The notes under the pieces: generated by a model | Told to the model about the DNA's origin: nothing | Databases searched by the model: none | Seen by the model: the letters and a program-made list of their open reading frames with translations, nothing else | Program-made: the position numbers and the translations under genes | Shown: positions 42,692 through 50,626 of the stretch, piece after piece | How positions within the stretch are numbered: position 1 is the first letter of the stretch | How the letters are laid out: every line of letters begins with the position of its first letter | Origin: Solobacterium sp. | Lineage (GTDB): Bacteria; Bacillota_I; Bacilli_A; Erysipelotrichales; Erysipelotrichaceae | Assembly: GCA_017430925.1 (NCBI GenBank) | Contig: JAFRMA010000011.1 | Coordinates: forward strand, 1 to 64,000 | Direction of reading: 5' to 3' | Length of the DNA stretch: 64,000 bases

Positions 42692-43641
42692 GACTGTTCC
42701 TCCTTCCCGAACTTACTGCACGCTTCTTTCAGGTATTCCACGAATTTCTCCCGGTCAATCCCGGTCACGACCCGGCAGTTCGGCGGGTTTCCTGTCGTTC
42801 CCCGATAGTCAGGCATGGTCATACCGCGCGTATACTCCCCGTCCAGGACAATTTCCACGTAAGAATCTTTCATCGTGAATATCTCCGGATGTACCAGCGC
42901 CAGCACTGCGCAGGGGTCGTGTAACGTCGCGCCGTCCCACCCCAGTTCTTTCAGTTTGATGATGAAGAAATCCAGCCAGGACGCTACGGTTTCCGCTACA
43001 GGATTACCAAGCTTGCGGATCTCTTCCCATTCTTCGGGATAGATGACTGCCTGTTCCGTCACATCCAGACCGCACATCAACAGCGGTACACCCGCGTGAA
43101 ATTCAATATACGCAGATTCCGGATCATTCAGGATATTAAACTCTGCCGTACTGGTCCAGTTACCGTTGCGCAGACCTCCGCCCATGATGGAGATCAGGCG
43201 GATCTTTTCTTTCAGTTCCGGGTGTGTCAGTAACAGCGCCGCCACATTCGTCTGCGGACCTGTAGCGATAATGATCACCGGTTCTTCAGATTCCTGCAGT
43301 ACTTTGGCCATCATCTCCACCGCAGACAGTTCGCTGAACGGATATACAGGATCAGGAAGTACAGGTCCGTCTAAGCCTGTAGTTCCGTGATAGTCTCCGC
43401 CGGTCATCAGGTCCTCAAGTAAGGGAATATCTCTTCCCCTGGCAACCTCCACGTCCAGATTGAGTAATGCCGCAATCTTTCTGGCATTCTCACCGACTTT
43501 CGCCAGTGTCTGATTGCCCGCAACCGCTGTAATTGCCTTGATCTCAAAACGGGGATCCGAAGCCGCAATGACCCAGGCAATCGCATCGTCATGTCCGGGA
43601 TCTCCGTCAAGGATCAACGGTATTTTCTTCTCATTATTCAT
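42688..43641 (-). CDS. Nucleoside hydrolase (IunH type), first of a pair
   Basis: The 317-residue protein has DGDPGHDDAIAW at residues 12-23, the calcium site, with GGGLRNGNWTSTAEFNILND near 153-172 and LLMCGLDVTEQ. Two adjacent and overlapping hydrolases with different details (RNGNWTS vs IAGNSTP) suggest different base or sugar preference, such as pyrimidine and purine. ACAGGAGAACTGATT precedes the ATG. Encoded downstream of the parAB-linked terminator at 43705. Confidence 0.9.
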   Translation of the reverse strand: MNNEKKIPLILDGDPGHDDAIAWVIAASDPRFEIKAITAVAGNQTLAKVGENARKIAALLNLDVEVARGRDIPLLEDLMTGGDYHGTTGLDGPVLPDPVYPFSELSAVEMMAKVLQESEEPVIIIATGPQTNVAALLLTHPELKEKIRLISIMGGGLRNGNWTSTAEFNILNDPESAYIEFHAGVPLLMCGLDVTEQAVIYPEEWEEIRKLGNPVAETVASWLDFFIIKLKELGWDGATLHDPCAVLALVHPEIFTMKDSYVEIVLDGEYTRGMTMPDYRGTTGNPPNCRVVTGIDREKFVEYLKEACSKFGKEEQS

Positions 43642-43704
43642 AATCAGTTCTCCTGTAGGATTGATTCCATTGTAACAGAAATCAATGAAGGTATTACCAG
43701 AAGA

Positions 43705-43733
43705 AAAAGTACGCAGATTTCCCGCGCACTCTT
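43705..43733 (-). terminator. Probable terminator downstream of parB
   Basis: On the minus strand AAGAGTGCGC and GCGTACTTTT pair (three wobbles) around a 9-base loop and run into TCTTC. A second, T-poor hairpin (AATACAGCGATG with CATCGCTGTATT) is at 43846-43880, right after parB. The 43642-43883 gap contains these two hairpins and a doubtful short frame. Confidence 0.55.
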
Positions 43734-43760
43734 CTTACACAGTATCAATTTACAGCTTGA

Positions 43761-43871
43761 TCAGGCTAAGCATTCACCAAGATCTCTGCACTCTGCCAGA
43801 GCTACTTCATCCGGTGCTTCATCAGATAATATTATGTATGGAACGAATACAGCGATGCCCATATCGTTCAT
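43761..43871 (-). CDS. Doubtful 36-residue frame after parB
   Basis: A short frame begins MNDMGIAVFVPYIILSDEAP and ends ECRDLGECLA before a TGA. It lies between parB and a good terminator, and the codons look natural, but there is no clear ribosome-binding site and its start falls within the 43846-43880 hairpin. It may be chance. No function is proposed. Confidence 0.22.
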   Translation of the reverse strand: MNDMGIAVFVPYIILSDEAPDEVALAECRDLGECLA

Positions 43872-43883
43872 CGCTGTATTTAT

Positions 43884-44786
43884 TTAAATCTGTTGTCCTT
43901 CTTCAATACATCCCAGTAATTCCAGGATCCGGTTCAGATCATCCGTACCGGAATAAGAAATCGTGATATTCTTGCCGGATACTTCTACTCTGGTCCCAAG
44001 CTTGCTGGTCATCTGATATTCCAGATCACGGATCCAGGGATCTTTCTCCTTGACCGGTTTCTTGTGCTTCTCCGGGTTCTCCTGCAGAGTCTTGACGTAT
44101 TTTTCTACTTCACGGACAGACATCTTCTGTTTCAGTACATACTGTGCCGCGTCATACATCTGGTCTTCATCGCTCAGACTCAGTAACGGACGTACATGAC
44201 CCATGGTTAATTTCTTATTGATTACCATTTCCTGTACTTCGTGCGGCAGTCTCAGAAGACGCATCATGTTGGCGCAGTATTCACGTGACTTGCCTACACG
44301 TACTGCCAGCTGTTCCTGGGTATATCCAAGACGCTTGATCAGGCTTTCGTAGGCGGAAGCTTCTTCGATTGGATTCAGATCTTCACGCTGTACGTTTTCC
44401 AGGATGGAGATCTCCATCATTTCTTCGTCGGTGAAGTCTACTTCGATGGCAGGTACCGTGGTCAGTCCGGCAAGCTTGGCGGCACGCAGACGACGTTCTC
44501 CGGTGATCAGTTCATAGCCACGGACACTCTTGCGGATCAGTAACGGGGTGAAGATCCCGTGCAGACGGATAGAATCTGCCAGTTCACTCAGTGCCTTGGG
44601 ATCGAATTCTTTTCTGGGCTGGTAGGGATTTGCCCGGATCTCTGAGATCTCTACTTCGACTTCTCTTCTTCCCGGTACATCTTTCCCGTTACTCTGGATA
44701 TCATCCAGCATCTTCTCAATATCGACATTCTCTCCGAAAAGAGCGTTCAGCCCTTTTCCAAGTCCTTTTTTATTTTCTTTGGGCAT
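43884..44786 (-). CDS. parB: Chromosome-partitioning protein ParB (Spo0J)
   Basis: The 300-residue protein starts MPKENKKGLGKGLNALFGEN, typical of Spo0J, followed by the EISEIRANPYQPRKEFD loop, CTP-binding box (GERRLRAAKLAG) and helix-turn-helix (YTQEQLAVRVGKSREYCANM), with a C-terminal dimerisation segment. ParB is a CTP-dependent clamp that loads at parS and recruits SMC. The start overlaps the parA stop by one base (TAATG). I could not find a convincing parS site in this window. Confidence 0.95.
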   Translation of the reverse strand: MPKENKKGLGKGLNALFGENVDIEKMLDDIQSNGKDVPGRREVEVEISEIRANPYQPRKEFDPKALSELADSIRLHGIFTPLLIRKSVRGYELITGERRLRAAKLAGLTTVPAIEVDFTDEEMMEISILENVQREDLNPIEEASAYESLIKRLGYTQEQLAVRVGKSREYCANMMRLLRLPHEVQEMVINKKLTMGHVRPLLSLSDEDQMYDAAQYVLKQKMSVREVEKYVKTLQENPEKHKKPVKEKDPWIRDLEYQMTSKLGTRVEVSGKNITISYSGTDDLNRILELLGCIEEGQQI

Positions 44787-45577
44787 TATCGTCCTCCTCT
44801 TTCATTCTGAATGAGAAATTCCTTGACCAGTGCCGCATAGGCTTTCGCTCCCTCAGAACGTGTATCATATTCAAATATGGATTCTTCACGGCTGGGTGCT
44901 TCACTTAACCGTACATTTCTCGGGATATAACAGCGGTATACCTTCTCCTTGAAGTATTTCCGTACTTCCTGCTGTACTTCCACGGATAACTTCGTACGGG
45001 CATCAAACATTGTCAGTAATACACCTTCAATGGACAACGAAGGATTCCAGAGTTTCTGTACCAGACGGATCGTGCTTAACAACTGGGTCAGACCTTCCAG
45101 TGCGAAATACTCACACTGTACGGGAATCATGACAGAGTCTGCGGCAGTCAAGGCATTGGTGTTCAACAGACCCAGGGACGGCGGACAGTCAATGATGATA
45201 TAGTCATAGTCTTCTCTTGCGGCATCCAGCTTGTTCTTCAGGAGATGTTCACGGCCGACTTCGTAAGAAGTGGAAGCCATCTCCACATCGGCACCGGAGA
45301 GATCGATCGTTGCGGGCAGGACATCCAGCGGAGGCATATCCAGATGCACAACATTCTGACGTACGGAATCGGATTCCATCAACACTTCATAAACACTGTG
45401 ATTACGCCGAAAACCCGCTCTGTCTGCGCCTACGCCATGTGTAGCGTTACACTGCGGATCAATATCCACCAGCAGGATCCTTTTTCCGGCATAAGCCAGT
45501 CCTGCCGATAAATTAATACTTGTGGTGGTCTTGCCTACGCCACCTTTCTGATTTGCGACTGCAATTATCTTCCCCAT
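44786..45577 (-). CDS. parA: Chromosome-partitioning ATPase ParA (Soj)
   Basis: The 263-residue protein has the deviant Walker A KGGVGKTT at residues 11-18, ILLVDIDPQCNATHG, DYIIIDCPPSLG and VPVQCEYFALEGL-like switch segments of MinD/ParA ATPases. With ParB it partitions the origin and, in B. subtilis, regulates DnaA. Encoded between noc and parB in the order typical of Bacillota. GAGGATAGTAT precedes the ATG. Confidence 0.96.
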   Translation of the reverse strand: MGKIIAVANQKGGVGKTTTSINLSAGLAYAGKRILLVDIDPQCNATHGVGADRAGFRRNHSVYEVLMESDSVRQNVVHLDMPPLDVLPATIDLSGADVEMASTSYEVGREHLLKNKLDAAREDYDYIIIDCPPSLGLLNTNALTAADSVMIPVQCEYFALEGLTQLLSTIRLVQKLWNPSLSIEGVLLTMFDARTKLSVEVQQEVRKYFKEKVYRCYIPRNVRLSEAPSREESIFEYDTRSEGAKAYAALVKEFLIQNERGGR

Positions 45578-45594
45578 ATACTATCCTCAAGATC

Positions 45595-46401
45595 TTATTT
45601 CGGAAATCTTACGATGATTCGTACATCTGTAAGCGTTTCTTCTGTTTCCATGATGACATCAATACCCATCTTTTTGATCATACGCACACACTGGTTTACC
45701 GAATTGATTCCGATCTGTGTGTTTCTGGTAAATCCCTTGGTTTTCTGCCGGCGTTTCGGTGAGGCGTTCTCTGCCAGTTTCTCGATATACGCTTCAGCCT
45801 GACGTACATTCAGGCTGCGGTCAACAATGTAGTGGTACGCGGAAGCTTGTTTCTCTTCCGGTAATTGTAAGAGCGCGCGGGCATGTCTTTCCGTCAGTTC
45901 CTTGTCCACAACGGCGTTCTGGATCTCGTTGGGCAGGTTGAGAAGACGGATCTTGTTGGCAATTGCCGACTGGGATTTCCCGACTTTCTGGGCAACTTGT
46001 TCCTGGGTCAGTCCGGACTGACGCATGATCTGCACATAGGATTTCGCTTCTTCTACAGCCGTGAGATCTTCACGCTGGATATTCTCGATCAGTGCCAGTT
46101 CGGCAGCCTGATTTTCACTCGGAGACAGAATATAGCACGGTATGGAGGTAAACCCTGCGCGCTTGCATGCTCTATATCTTCGTTCGCCGGCGATGATCTC
46201 GTAGTGGTCATCGATCTCTCTGACCGTGATGGGCTGAACCAGACCGTTCTCAATGATTGACTGAGTCAGTTCTTCCATGGATTTCTCATCAAACTTGATG
46301 CGCGGCTGATACCTGGAAGCACGTATTAAGTTGATGTCGATATCAATGATATCTCCGGTGTGTTTTTCTATTCTTTCAAAAATGTTATCCGGATCCCGCA
46401 T
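45595..46401 (-). CDS. noc: Nucleoid occlusion protein Noc (ParB family)
   Basis: From ATG 46401 (with GAGGGAGGAAAT before it) the protein has 268 residues. It has the ParB core: NLIRASRYQPRIKFDEKSM, GERRYRACKRAG and the HTH LTQEQVAQKVGKSQSAIANK. The end holds a dimerisation helix. Being a second ParB-like protein next to rsmG marks it as Noc, which protects the nucleoid from division by binding NBS sites and the membrane. The frame is open to 46419 (MIEGGN...), overlapping the end of rsmG; I prefer the downstream ATG. Confidence 0.9.
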   Translation of the reverse strand: MRDPDNIFERIEKHTGDIIDIDINLIRASRYQPRIKFDEKSMEELTQSIIENGLVQPITVREIDDHYEIIAGERRYRACKRAGFTSIPCYILSPSENQAAELALIENIQREDLTAVEEAKSYVQIMRQSGLTQEQVAQKVGKSQSAIANKIRLLNLPNEIQNAVVDKELTERHARALLQLPEEKQASAYHYIVDRSLNVRQAEAYIEKLAENASPKRRQKTKGFTRNTQIGINSVNQCVRMIKKMGIDVIMETEETLTDVRIIVRFPK

Positions 46402-46415
46402 ATTTCCTCCCTCAA

Positions 46416-47114
46416 TCATAATGGTTTCTTCTTGATCTGTCCGTAATTTCTCGGATATTTCCCGGGTGTTATCCGGGTTTTTCCGGCAGTGATGATCGTC
46501 CGTCCGTCACCGGAAGGCAGTGTATATTCCCGGATCTCGCTGTGTTCAATACCGAGAACCTGAAACGCATGCTCTGCCTGCTGGTATTCCTCCAGGCCTT
46601 TCGTACCCTTCATAGAGACGAAGTATCCTCCGGGCTTTACCAACGGTACACATAGTTCTGCCAGGACAGGCAGGGATGCGACGGCTCTCGCGATGGCGAC
46701 ATCCGCCTGTTCACGTTTTGTTTTGACATATTCTTCCGCGCGCTGATTCACCACGGTAATGTTGTTCAGCTTCAGTTCCTGCCGGATTTCTTCCAGAAAA
46801 CGGCATCGTTTGGCTGTTGGCTCAATGAGAATGACCTTCAGATCACTCCGGGCTATCGCAAACACCACCCCGGGAAAACCTGCGCCTGTGCCGACATCCG
46901 CAACCGTGCCGTTGATCCGCGGATCGGTCAGCGGGTATAACGAATCATAGAAATGCTTTTCATAGATTTCTTCCGGGTCGGTAATCGCTGTCAGGTTAAA
47001 TTCCTGGTTGCGGCGGATCAGCAGATCCATGTATACCGCCAGTTTCTCCGGCGCTTCTGCCAGCAGATCGATACCGATTCCGGCTGTTTTTACCAAGAAC
47101 TCATCCCTGTTCAT
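46416..47114 (-). CDS. rsmG: 16S rRNA (guanine(527)-N7)-methyltransferase RsmG (GidB)
   Basis: The 232-residue protein has NLTAITDPEEIYEKHFYDSL, the GidB signature, SAM motif VADVGTGAGFPGVVFA, and RAVASLPVLAELCVPLVKPG. RsmG methylates G527 in 16S rRNA. It starts the rsmG-noc-parA-parB cluster. In most Bacillota mnmG precedes it; here mnmG is 10 kb away at 57231. CAATGAGGATGTT precedes the ATG. Confidence 0.95.
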   Translation of the reverse strand: MNRDEFLVKTAGIGIDLLAEAPEKLAVYMDLLIRRNQEFNLTAITDPEEIYEKHFYDSLYPLTDPRINGTVADVGTGAGFPGVVFAIARSDLKVILIEPTAKRCRFLEEIRQELKLNNITVVNQRAEEYVKTKREQADVAIARAVASLPVLAELCVPLVKPGGYFVSMKGTKGLEEYQQAEHAFQVLGIEHSEIREYTLPSGDGRTIITAGKTRITPGKYPRNYGQIKKKPL

Positions 47115-47276
47115 AACATCCTCATTGTAGTAATTCTACCACTATTATTTCCCAAATTATATAATATTTCCTGCGTAGTTTGGACAGTTCCTGTATATAG
47201 GGTACGTAGTGCGTAATTTCTCTTTTCGCGGAGATGAAAAACCGTTATGATGATTATATCGGAAAGGAAGACCCGG

Positions 47277-48710
47277 ATGGATACAGTACACACACATGAT
47301 CCGCTGAATTGGGAAGCCCTCATGCAGGGAGAATACGTTGAACTAAGCGCGATGCTTGCGGCCAAGGAGAGACGTGTCTATCTACAGCAGGAATTACTGC
47401 GCAAACATCCGTGCTCGATGCTTTCTTTCAGTATGAATATTGCCGGACCCGTGAAGAATAATCCCCTGATCCTGCGCGCGTTTACCTATGGCCTTGAAGC
47501 GGTCCACGCCCAGCTCTACCGTATTCGTGCCGCAATCCCGGAAGAACACATCCTCCGGGAAATTACCGGTAATGAAGCTTTTCTGGCAATAAAACTGGAT
47601 CCCTTCGTATTAAAGAAGCTTGTCTCGGAGATTGAGGAACAGGAATCTGCCGGAAGACTTTTTGACATGGATGTGCTGTATCTGGACCACGATGAAGTAG
47701 TCAAAGTTGACCGTTCGGAGATCGGTCTTGCGGAGAGAAGCTGTCTGATCTGCGGCGCACCCGGGAGGAACTGTGCATCCCGGCGTGTTCATTCCGTGGC
47801 AGAACTGCAGAAGAAGACCGCGGAGATCCTGGATGCGTATGTCCGGGCAGAAGACGCAAGGAAGATCGCGGAATATGCCGTACAGGCAATGTTGTACGAA
47901 GTATCCAACACGCCTAAACCAGGCCTTGTGGACCGTGTAAACAACGGCAGTCATGACGATATGGACTTCTATACCTTCCTGAACAGCAGCGCATCTCTGT
48001 ATCCCTACTTTCTGAAATGTACAGAGACCGGGCAGAATACCGCGTTTGCGGATGCACCGGATACCTTTGACCTTCTGCGTGATCCCGGTAAGCAGGCAGA
48101 ACGGCATATGTTTTCCGCCACAAGGGGAGTCAACACCCATAAAGGCGCGATCTTCACCCTGGGTATCCTTACCGCTGCGGCCGGAAGGCTCTCTGTACGT
48201 TCATTGTATTCCGTTGAACAAACTGATCATCACGACATTTCCGCTGTATTATCTGAATGCAGGGCAATGACCAGAGACCTGATTTCCAGGGATTTCGCGG
48301 GAATCACCCGGGAAAACGCGGTTACGGCAGGACAACGCTTATACGCGGAATACGGCATTACCGGGGTGCGGGGACAGATGGCAGATGGATTGCCTGCGGT
48401 TGCGGAATATGGTCTTCCGGTACTGCGGAAAATGCTTAGTTACGGGAAGACTACGGATGCGGCAGGCGCTTCCGCGTTACTATCCATACTTGCGCATACC
48501 ACGGACACCAACATGATCCACCGCAGTTCGCTGGAGACCCAGAAGGAAGAAAACGAAAAACTCCTGCATATCCTGCAGGAGGATCCCTGTCCTGACCGGA
48601 ATACTCTGGAAGAACTGGATGAACACTATATTGAAAACCATCTCTCTCCGGGAGGCAGCGCAGATCTGCTTGCGGCATCCTGGTTTCTGTACTTTCTGGA
48701 AAATGTGTAA
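47277..48710 (+). CDS. citXG: CitX-CitG fusion: citrate lyase prosthetic group enzymes
   Basis: The 477-residue protein joins two enzymes. Residues 1-180 are CitX (apo-citrate lyase phosphoribosyl-dephospho-CoA transferase): KHPCSMLSFSMNIAGPVKNN and GRLFDMDVLYLDHDEV, then RSCLICGAPGRNC. Residues 195-477 are CitG (triphosphoribosyl-dephospho-CoA synthase): VSNTPKPGLVDRVNNGSHDD, ATRGVNTHKGAIFTLGIL and the C-terminal PGGSADLLAASWFLYFL. The two act in series on CitD, forming the ATP-dependent cofactor and attaching it. ATG 47277 has GGAAAGGAAG upstream; the frame opens at 47247. It lies far from citDEF. Confidence 0.92.
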   Translation: MDTVHTHDPLNWEALMQGEYVELSAMLAAKERRVYLQQELLRKHPCSMLSFSMNIAGPVKNNPLILRAFTYGLEAVHAQLYRIRAAIPEEHILREITGNEAFLAIKLDPFVLKKLVSEIEEQESAGRLFDMDVLYLDHDEVVKVDRSEIGLAERSCLICGAPGRNCASRRVHSVAELQKKTAEILDAYVRAEDARKIAEYAVQAMLYEVSNTPKPGLVDRVNNGSHDDMDFYTFLNSSASLYPYFLKCTETGQNTAFADAPDTFDLLRDPGKQAERHMFSATRGVNTHKGAIFTLGILTAAAGRLSVRSLYSVEQTDHHDISAVLSECRAMTRDLISRDFAGITRENAVTAGQRLYAEYGITGVRGQMADGLPAVAEYGLPVLRKMLSYGKTTDAAGASALLSILAHTTDTNMIHRSSLETQKEENEKLLHILQEDPCPDRNTLEELDEHYIENHLSPGGSADLLAASWFLYFLENV

Positions 48711-48795
48711 GTCAATGATATTTGATACTAATGATATGAAGAAACTGTTTCAAACCTTATGTTCCGCTATCTTCATGTCAAACAGGAGCTGAACG

Positions 48796-49533
48796 ATGCA
48801 CAGGTTAAGTATTAACGCGTTGACCCTGAAGCTCATCGCTGTTATCACCATGCTTATTGATCATTTTGCGGCCTCAGGGCTTCTGCGGAGGTACTTTCCT
48901 TTAGGATTCTTCAGTTTTGGCTACCGGAATACCTATTACATATTCCGCTATATCGGCAGGTTCGCCTTTCCCATCTATTGTTTCCTGCTTATTGAAGGTA
49001 TACGTCATACCAGGGACTGGCGGAAGTATGCCCTGCGGCTTTTTCTCTTCGCCCTTCTTTCCGAGATACCCTTTGATATGGCATTCCGGCATACTTTCTT
49101 TGATTACGGTCACCAGAACGTATACTTTACTCTTTTATCAGGTTTACTGCCGGTAGTATACCTGCGGCATTCCAAGCAGGAGAAACCGCTTCGTTATCTG
49201 TACTATACAGTCATGGTAGGCATCTCTGCCTGTCTTGCCCATTGGGTTTTCCACTGTGATTACAGGGCTGGCGGTATCGTACAGATCGGTATATTCGGCC
49301 TTCTTCTTGATACTACCACAGACAGACTGCGTAACTTCCTGTGCGGCAGTGCCGGAATCCTTGCCTGCTGTCTTGTACTGCACAATTCCATTGAAATCTA
49401 TGCCTTACTCTCTCTGATTCCCATTAGTTACTATAACGGGAAAAAGGGCCCTTCGGGAGAAGCCCTCAAATATACTTTCTACGCCATCTACCCTTTACAC
49501 CTGCTGGTATTTGGCTGGCTTATCATGCATTGA
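48796..49533 (+). CDS. TraX-family membrane protein
   Basis: The 245-residue protein starts MHRLSINALTLKLIAVITML and has about eight membrane helices with IDHFA near residue 23 and FRYIGRFAFPIYCFLLIEG near residue 51, the TraX (PF05857) signature. TraX acetylates F-pilin, but chromosomal homologues like this are of unknown role and are probably acyltransferases. CAGGAGCTGAACG precedes the ATG. A terminator follows. Confidence 0.85.
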   Translation: MHRLSINALTLKLIAVITMLIDHFAASGLLRRYFPLGFFSFGYRNTYYIFRYIGRFAFPIYCFLLIEGIRHTRDWRKYALRLFLFALLSEIPFDMAFRHTFFDYGHQNVYFTLLSGLLPVVYLRHSKQEKPLRYLYYTVMVGISACLAHWVFHCDYRAGGIVQIGIFGLLLDTTTDRLRNFLCGSAGILACCLVLHNSIEIYALLSLIPISYYNGKKGPSGEALKYTFYAIYPLHLLVFGWLIMH

Positions 49534-49543
49534 TTATACCTGG

Positions 49544-49563
49544 AGGGGTGAATACCCCTTTTA
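49544..49563 (+). terminator. Terminator of the traX-like gene
   Basis: AGGGGT and ACCCCT pair around GAAT and are followed by TTTTATTCTT. On the opposite strand it would also end the relic reading frame at 49561. Confidence 0.75.
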
Positions 49564-49646
49564 TTCTTGTATGTGTTCTCTTACTGCTTCGGAAGCCTCC
49601 CGGAGGCAGCGCAGATCTGCCTGCGGTATTCTGGTTCTTGTACTAA
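49561..49646. pseudogene. Fused relics of two gene tails: a GHL10-like lipoprotein gene and citG
   Basis: On the minus strand bases 49561-49599 read EASEAVREHIQE then stop, close to the last residues of the GHL10-like gene at 50627 (EASEAVREEIQHLQE); 21 bases are identical (49576-49596 and 50651-50671). On the plus strand bases 49598-49646 read PGGSADLPAVFWFLY then stop, close to the last residues of CitG (PGGSADLLAASWFLYF); about 41 of 47 bases match 48647-48693. The two tails abut at a shared TCCCGGA-like sequence. This indicates an old duplication or inversion joined through microhomology. Confidence 0.6.
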
Positions 49647-49652
49647 TAATTC

Positions 49653-50543
49653 CTAAAGTTTCTCGTTCAGGAATTCCAGGACGATCTGATGTACCTCTTC
49701 CTGGAAGAATTCATTTGAACCATGATCTGCCCCGTGGATGACATAGTAAGAGATCTCTTTCTCCTGTTGCGTCATGACGTTGTAATATAGCTCACTCTGT
49801 CCGATATTGACTGTACGGTCGCTGTCTCCGTGCATCACCAGAACCGGACAGGTTTTTACGTTGATACCGTTGATTCCGCCGGCTTTTTTCGCCAGTTCCG
49901 GTACATTGTCCGGTAAATCTCCCAGTAATTCACACTCCGGGAAACTATGAGGATCGGCAGATCTGCCTTGTCTGATACGTTCATCAATTCTCTTCAGGTT
50001 AAAGTGATAGACTTCCTCAATATCCGCGATTCCATAGAAATCCACTGCGCATTTGACAATACTGCTTACTCCGGGATACTTATCCGTGTCAAACTGACCA
50101 TCATTGTTAGCTGCCAGCAAGGTCAGATGACCTCCCGCGGAAGAACCCATGATCCCGATACGTTCCGGATCGATTCCATACTTGTCCGCGTTTGTTTTCA
50201 AAAAGCGTACACCGGTTAGTACATCCTGGATCTGTGCCGGGAATACTGCCTCTTTCAGGATCCTGTATTCTACTGCCGCAACGATATATCCGTTTTCAGC
50301 CAGGTATAACAGTTCCGGAAGCATTTCCGCTGCGCGTTCTCTTCCGCCACGCCAGGCGCCTCCGCACACCCAGACCATACAGGGCATTTTCTTCTTGTCC
50401 GTACTGCGTATGCCGTAGGGAGTAAGTAAAGATATATGCAGGTCTCGGATCTCTCCGCCGGTGATTTCCTGACTGTCATAGACAATTCCCTGGGTGAGAT
50501 AGATATGTTTATGCCGGATCTCCGGCTGAATGACCTTTCTCAT
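49653..50543 (-). CDS. Alpha/beta hydrolase, BD-FAE/esterase-lipase type
   Basis: The 296-residue protein has an oxyanion region MVWVCGGAWRGG (HGG-like, with Cys in place of His), nucleophile elbow GIMGSSAGGHLTLL with the serine, aspartate in VLVMHGDSDRTVNIG, and His in IHGADHGSNEFFQEEV. This is the esterase/acetyl-esterase group (BD-FAE-like). No signal peptide. ATG 50543 has GCGGAGGTATACAA before it. Neighbouring terminators isolate it as a single-gene unit. Substrate unknown. Confidence 0.83.
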   Translation of the reverse strand: MRKVIQPEIRHKHIYLTQGIVYDSQEITGGEIRDLHISLLTPYGIRSTDKKKMPCMVWVCGGAWRGGRERAAEMLPELLYLAENGYIVAAVEYRILKEAVFPAQIQDVLTGVRFLKTNADKYGIDPERIGIMGSSAGGHLTLLAANNDGQFDTDKYPGVSSIVKCAVDFYGIADIEEVYHFNLKRIDERIRQGRSADPHSFPECELLGDLPDNVPELAKKAGGINGINVKTCPVLVMHGDSDRTVNIGQSELYYNVMTQQEKEISYYVIHGADHGSNEFFQEEVHQIVLEFLNEKL

Positions 50544-50575
50544 TTGTATACCTCCGCTCTTATACAAAATATAAA

Positions 50576-50600
50576 GGAATACAGCGGAAAACTGTATTCC
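50576..50600 (-). terminator. Terminator of the GHL10-like lipoprotein gene
   Basis: GGAATACAG and CTGTATTCC pair perfectly around a 7-base loop, with TTTATATTTTG following on the minus strand. It is 26 bases past the stop at 50627. Confidence 0.82.
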
Positions 50601-50626
50601 ATTCTTTTATTCATAAACAGAGTCTC

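Noticed and set aside
43884-46401. Possible parS sites in or near parB/noc (TCACGTGA cores at 44279-44286 and 16648-16655)
   Set aside because: The core palindrome is present, but the flanks do not match the usual TGTTTCACGTGAAACA consensus in either case, so these may be chance.
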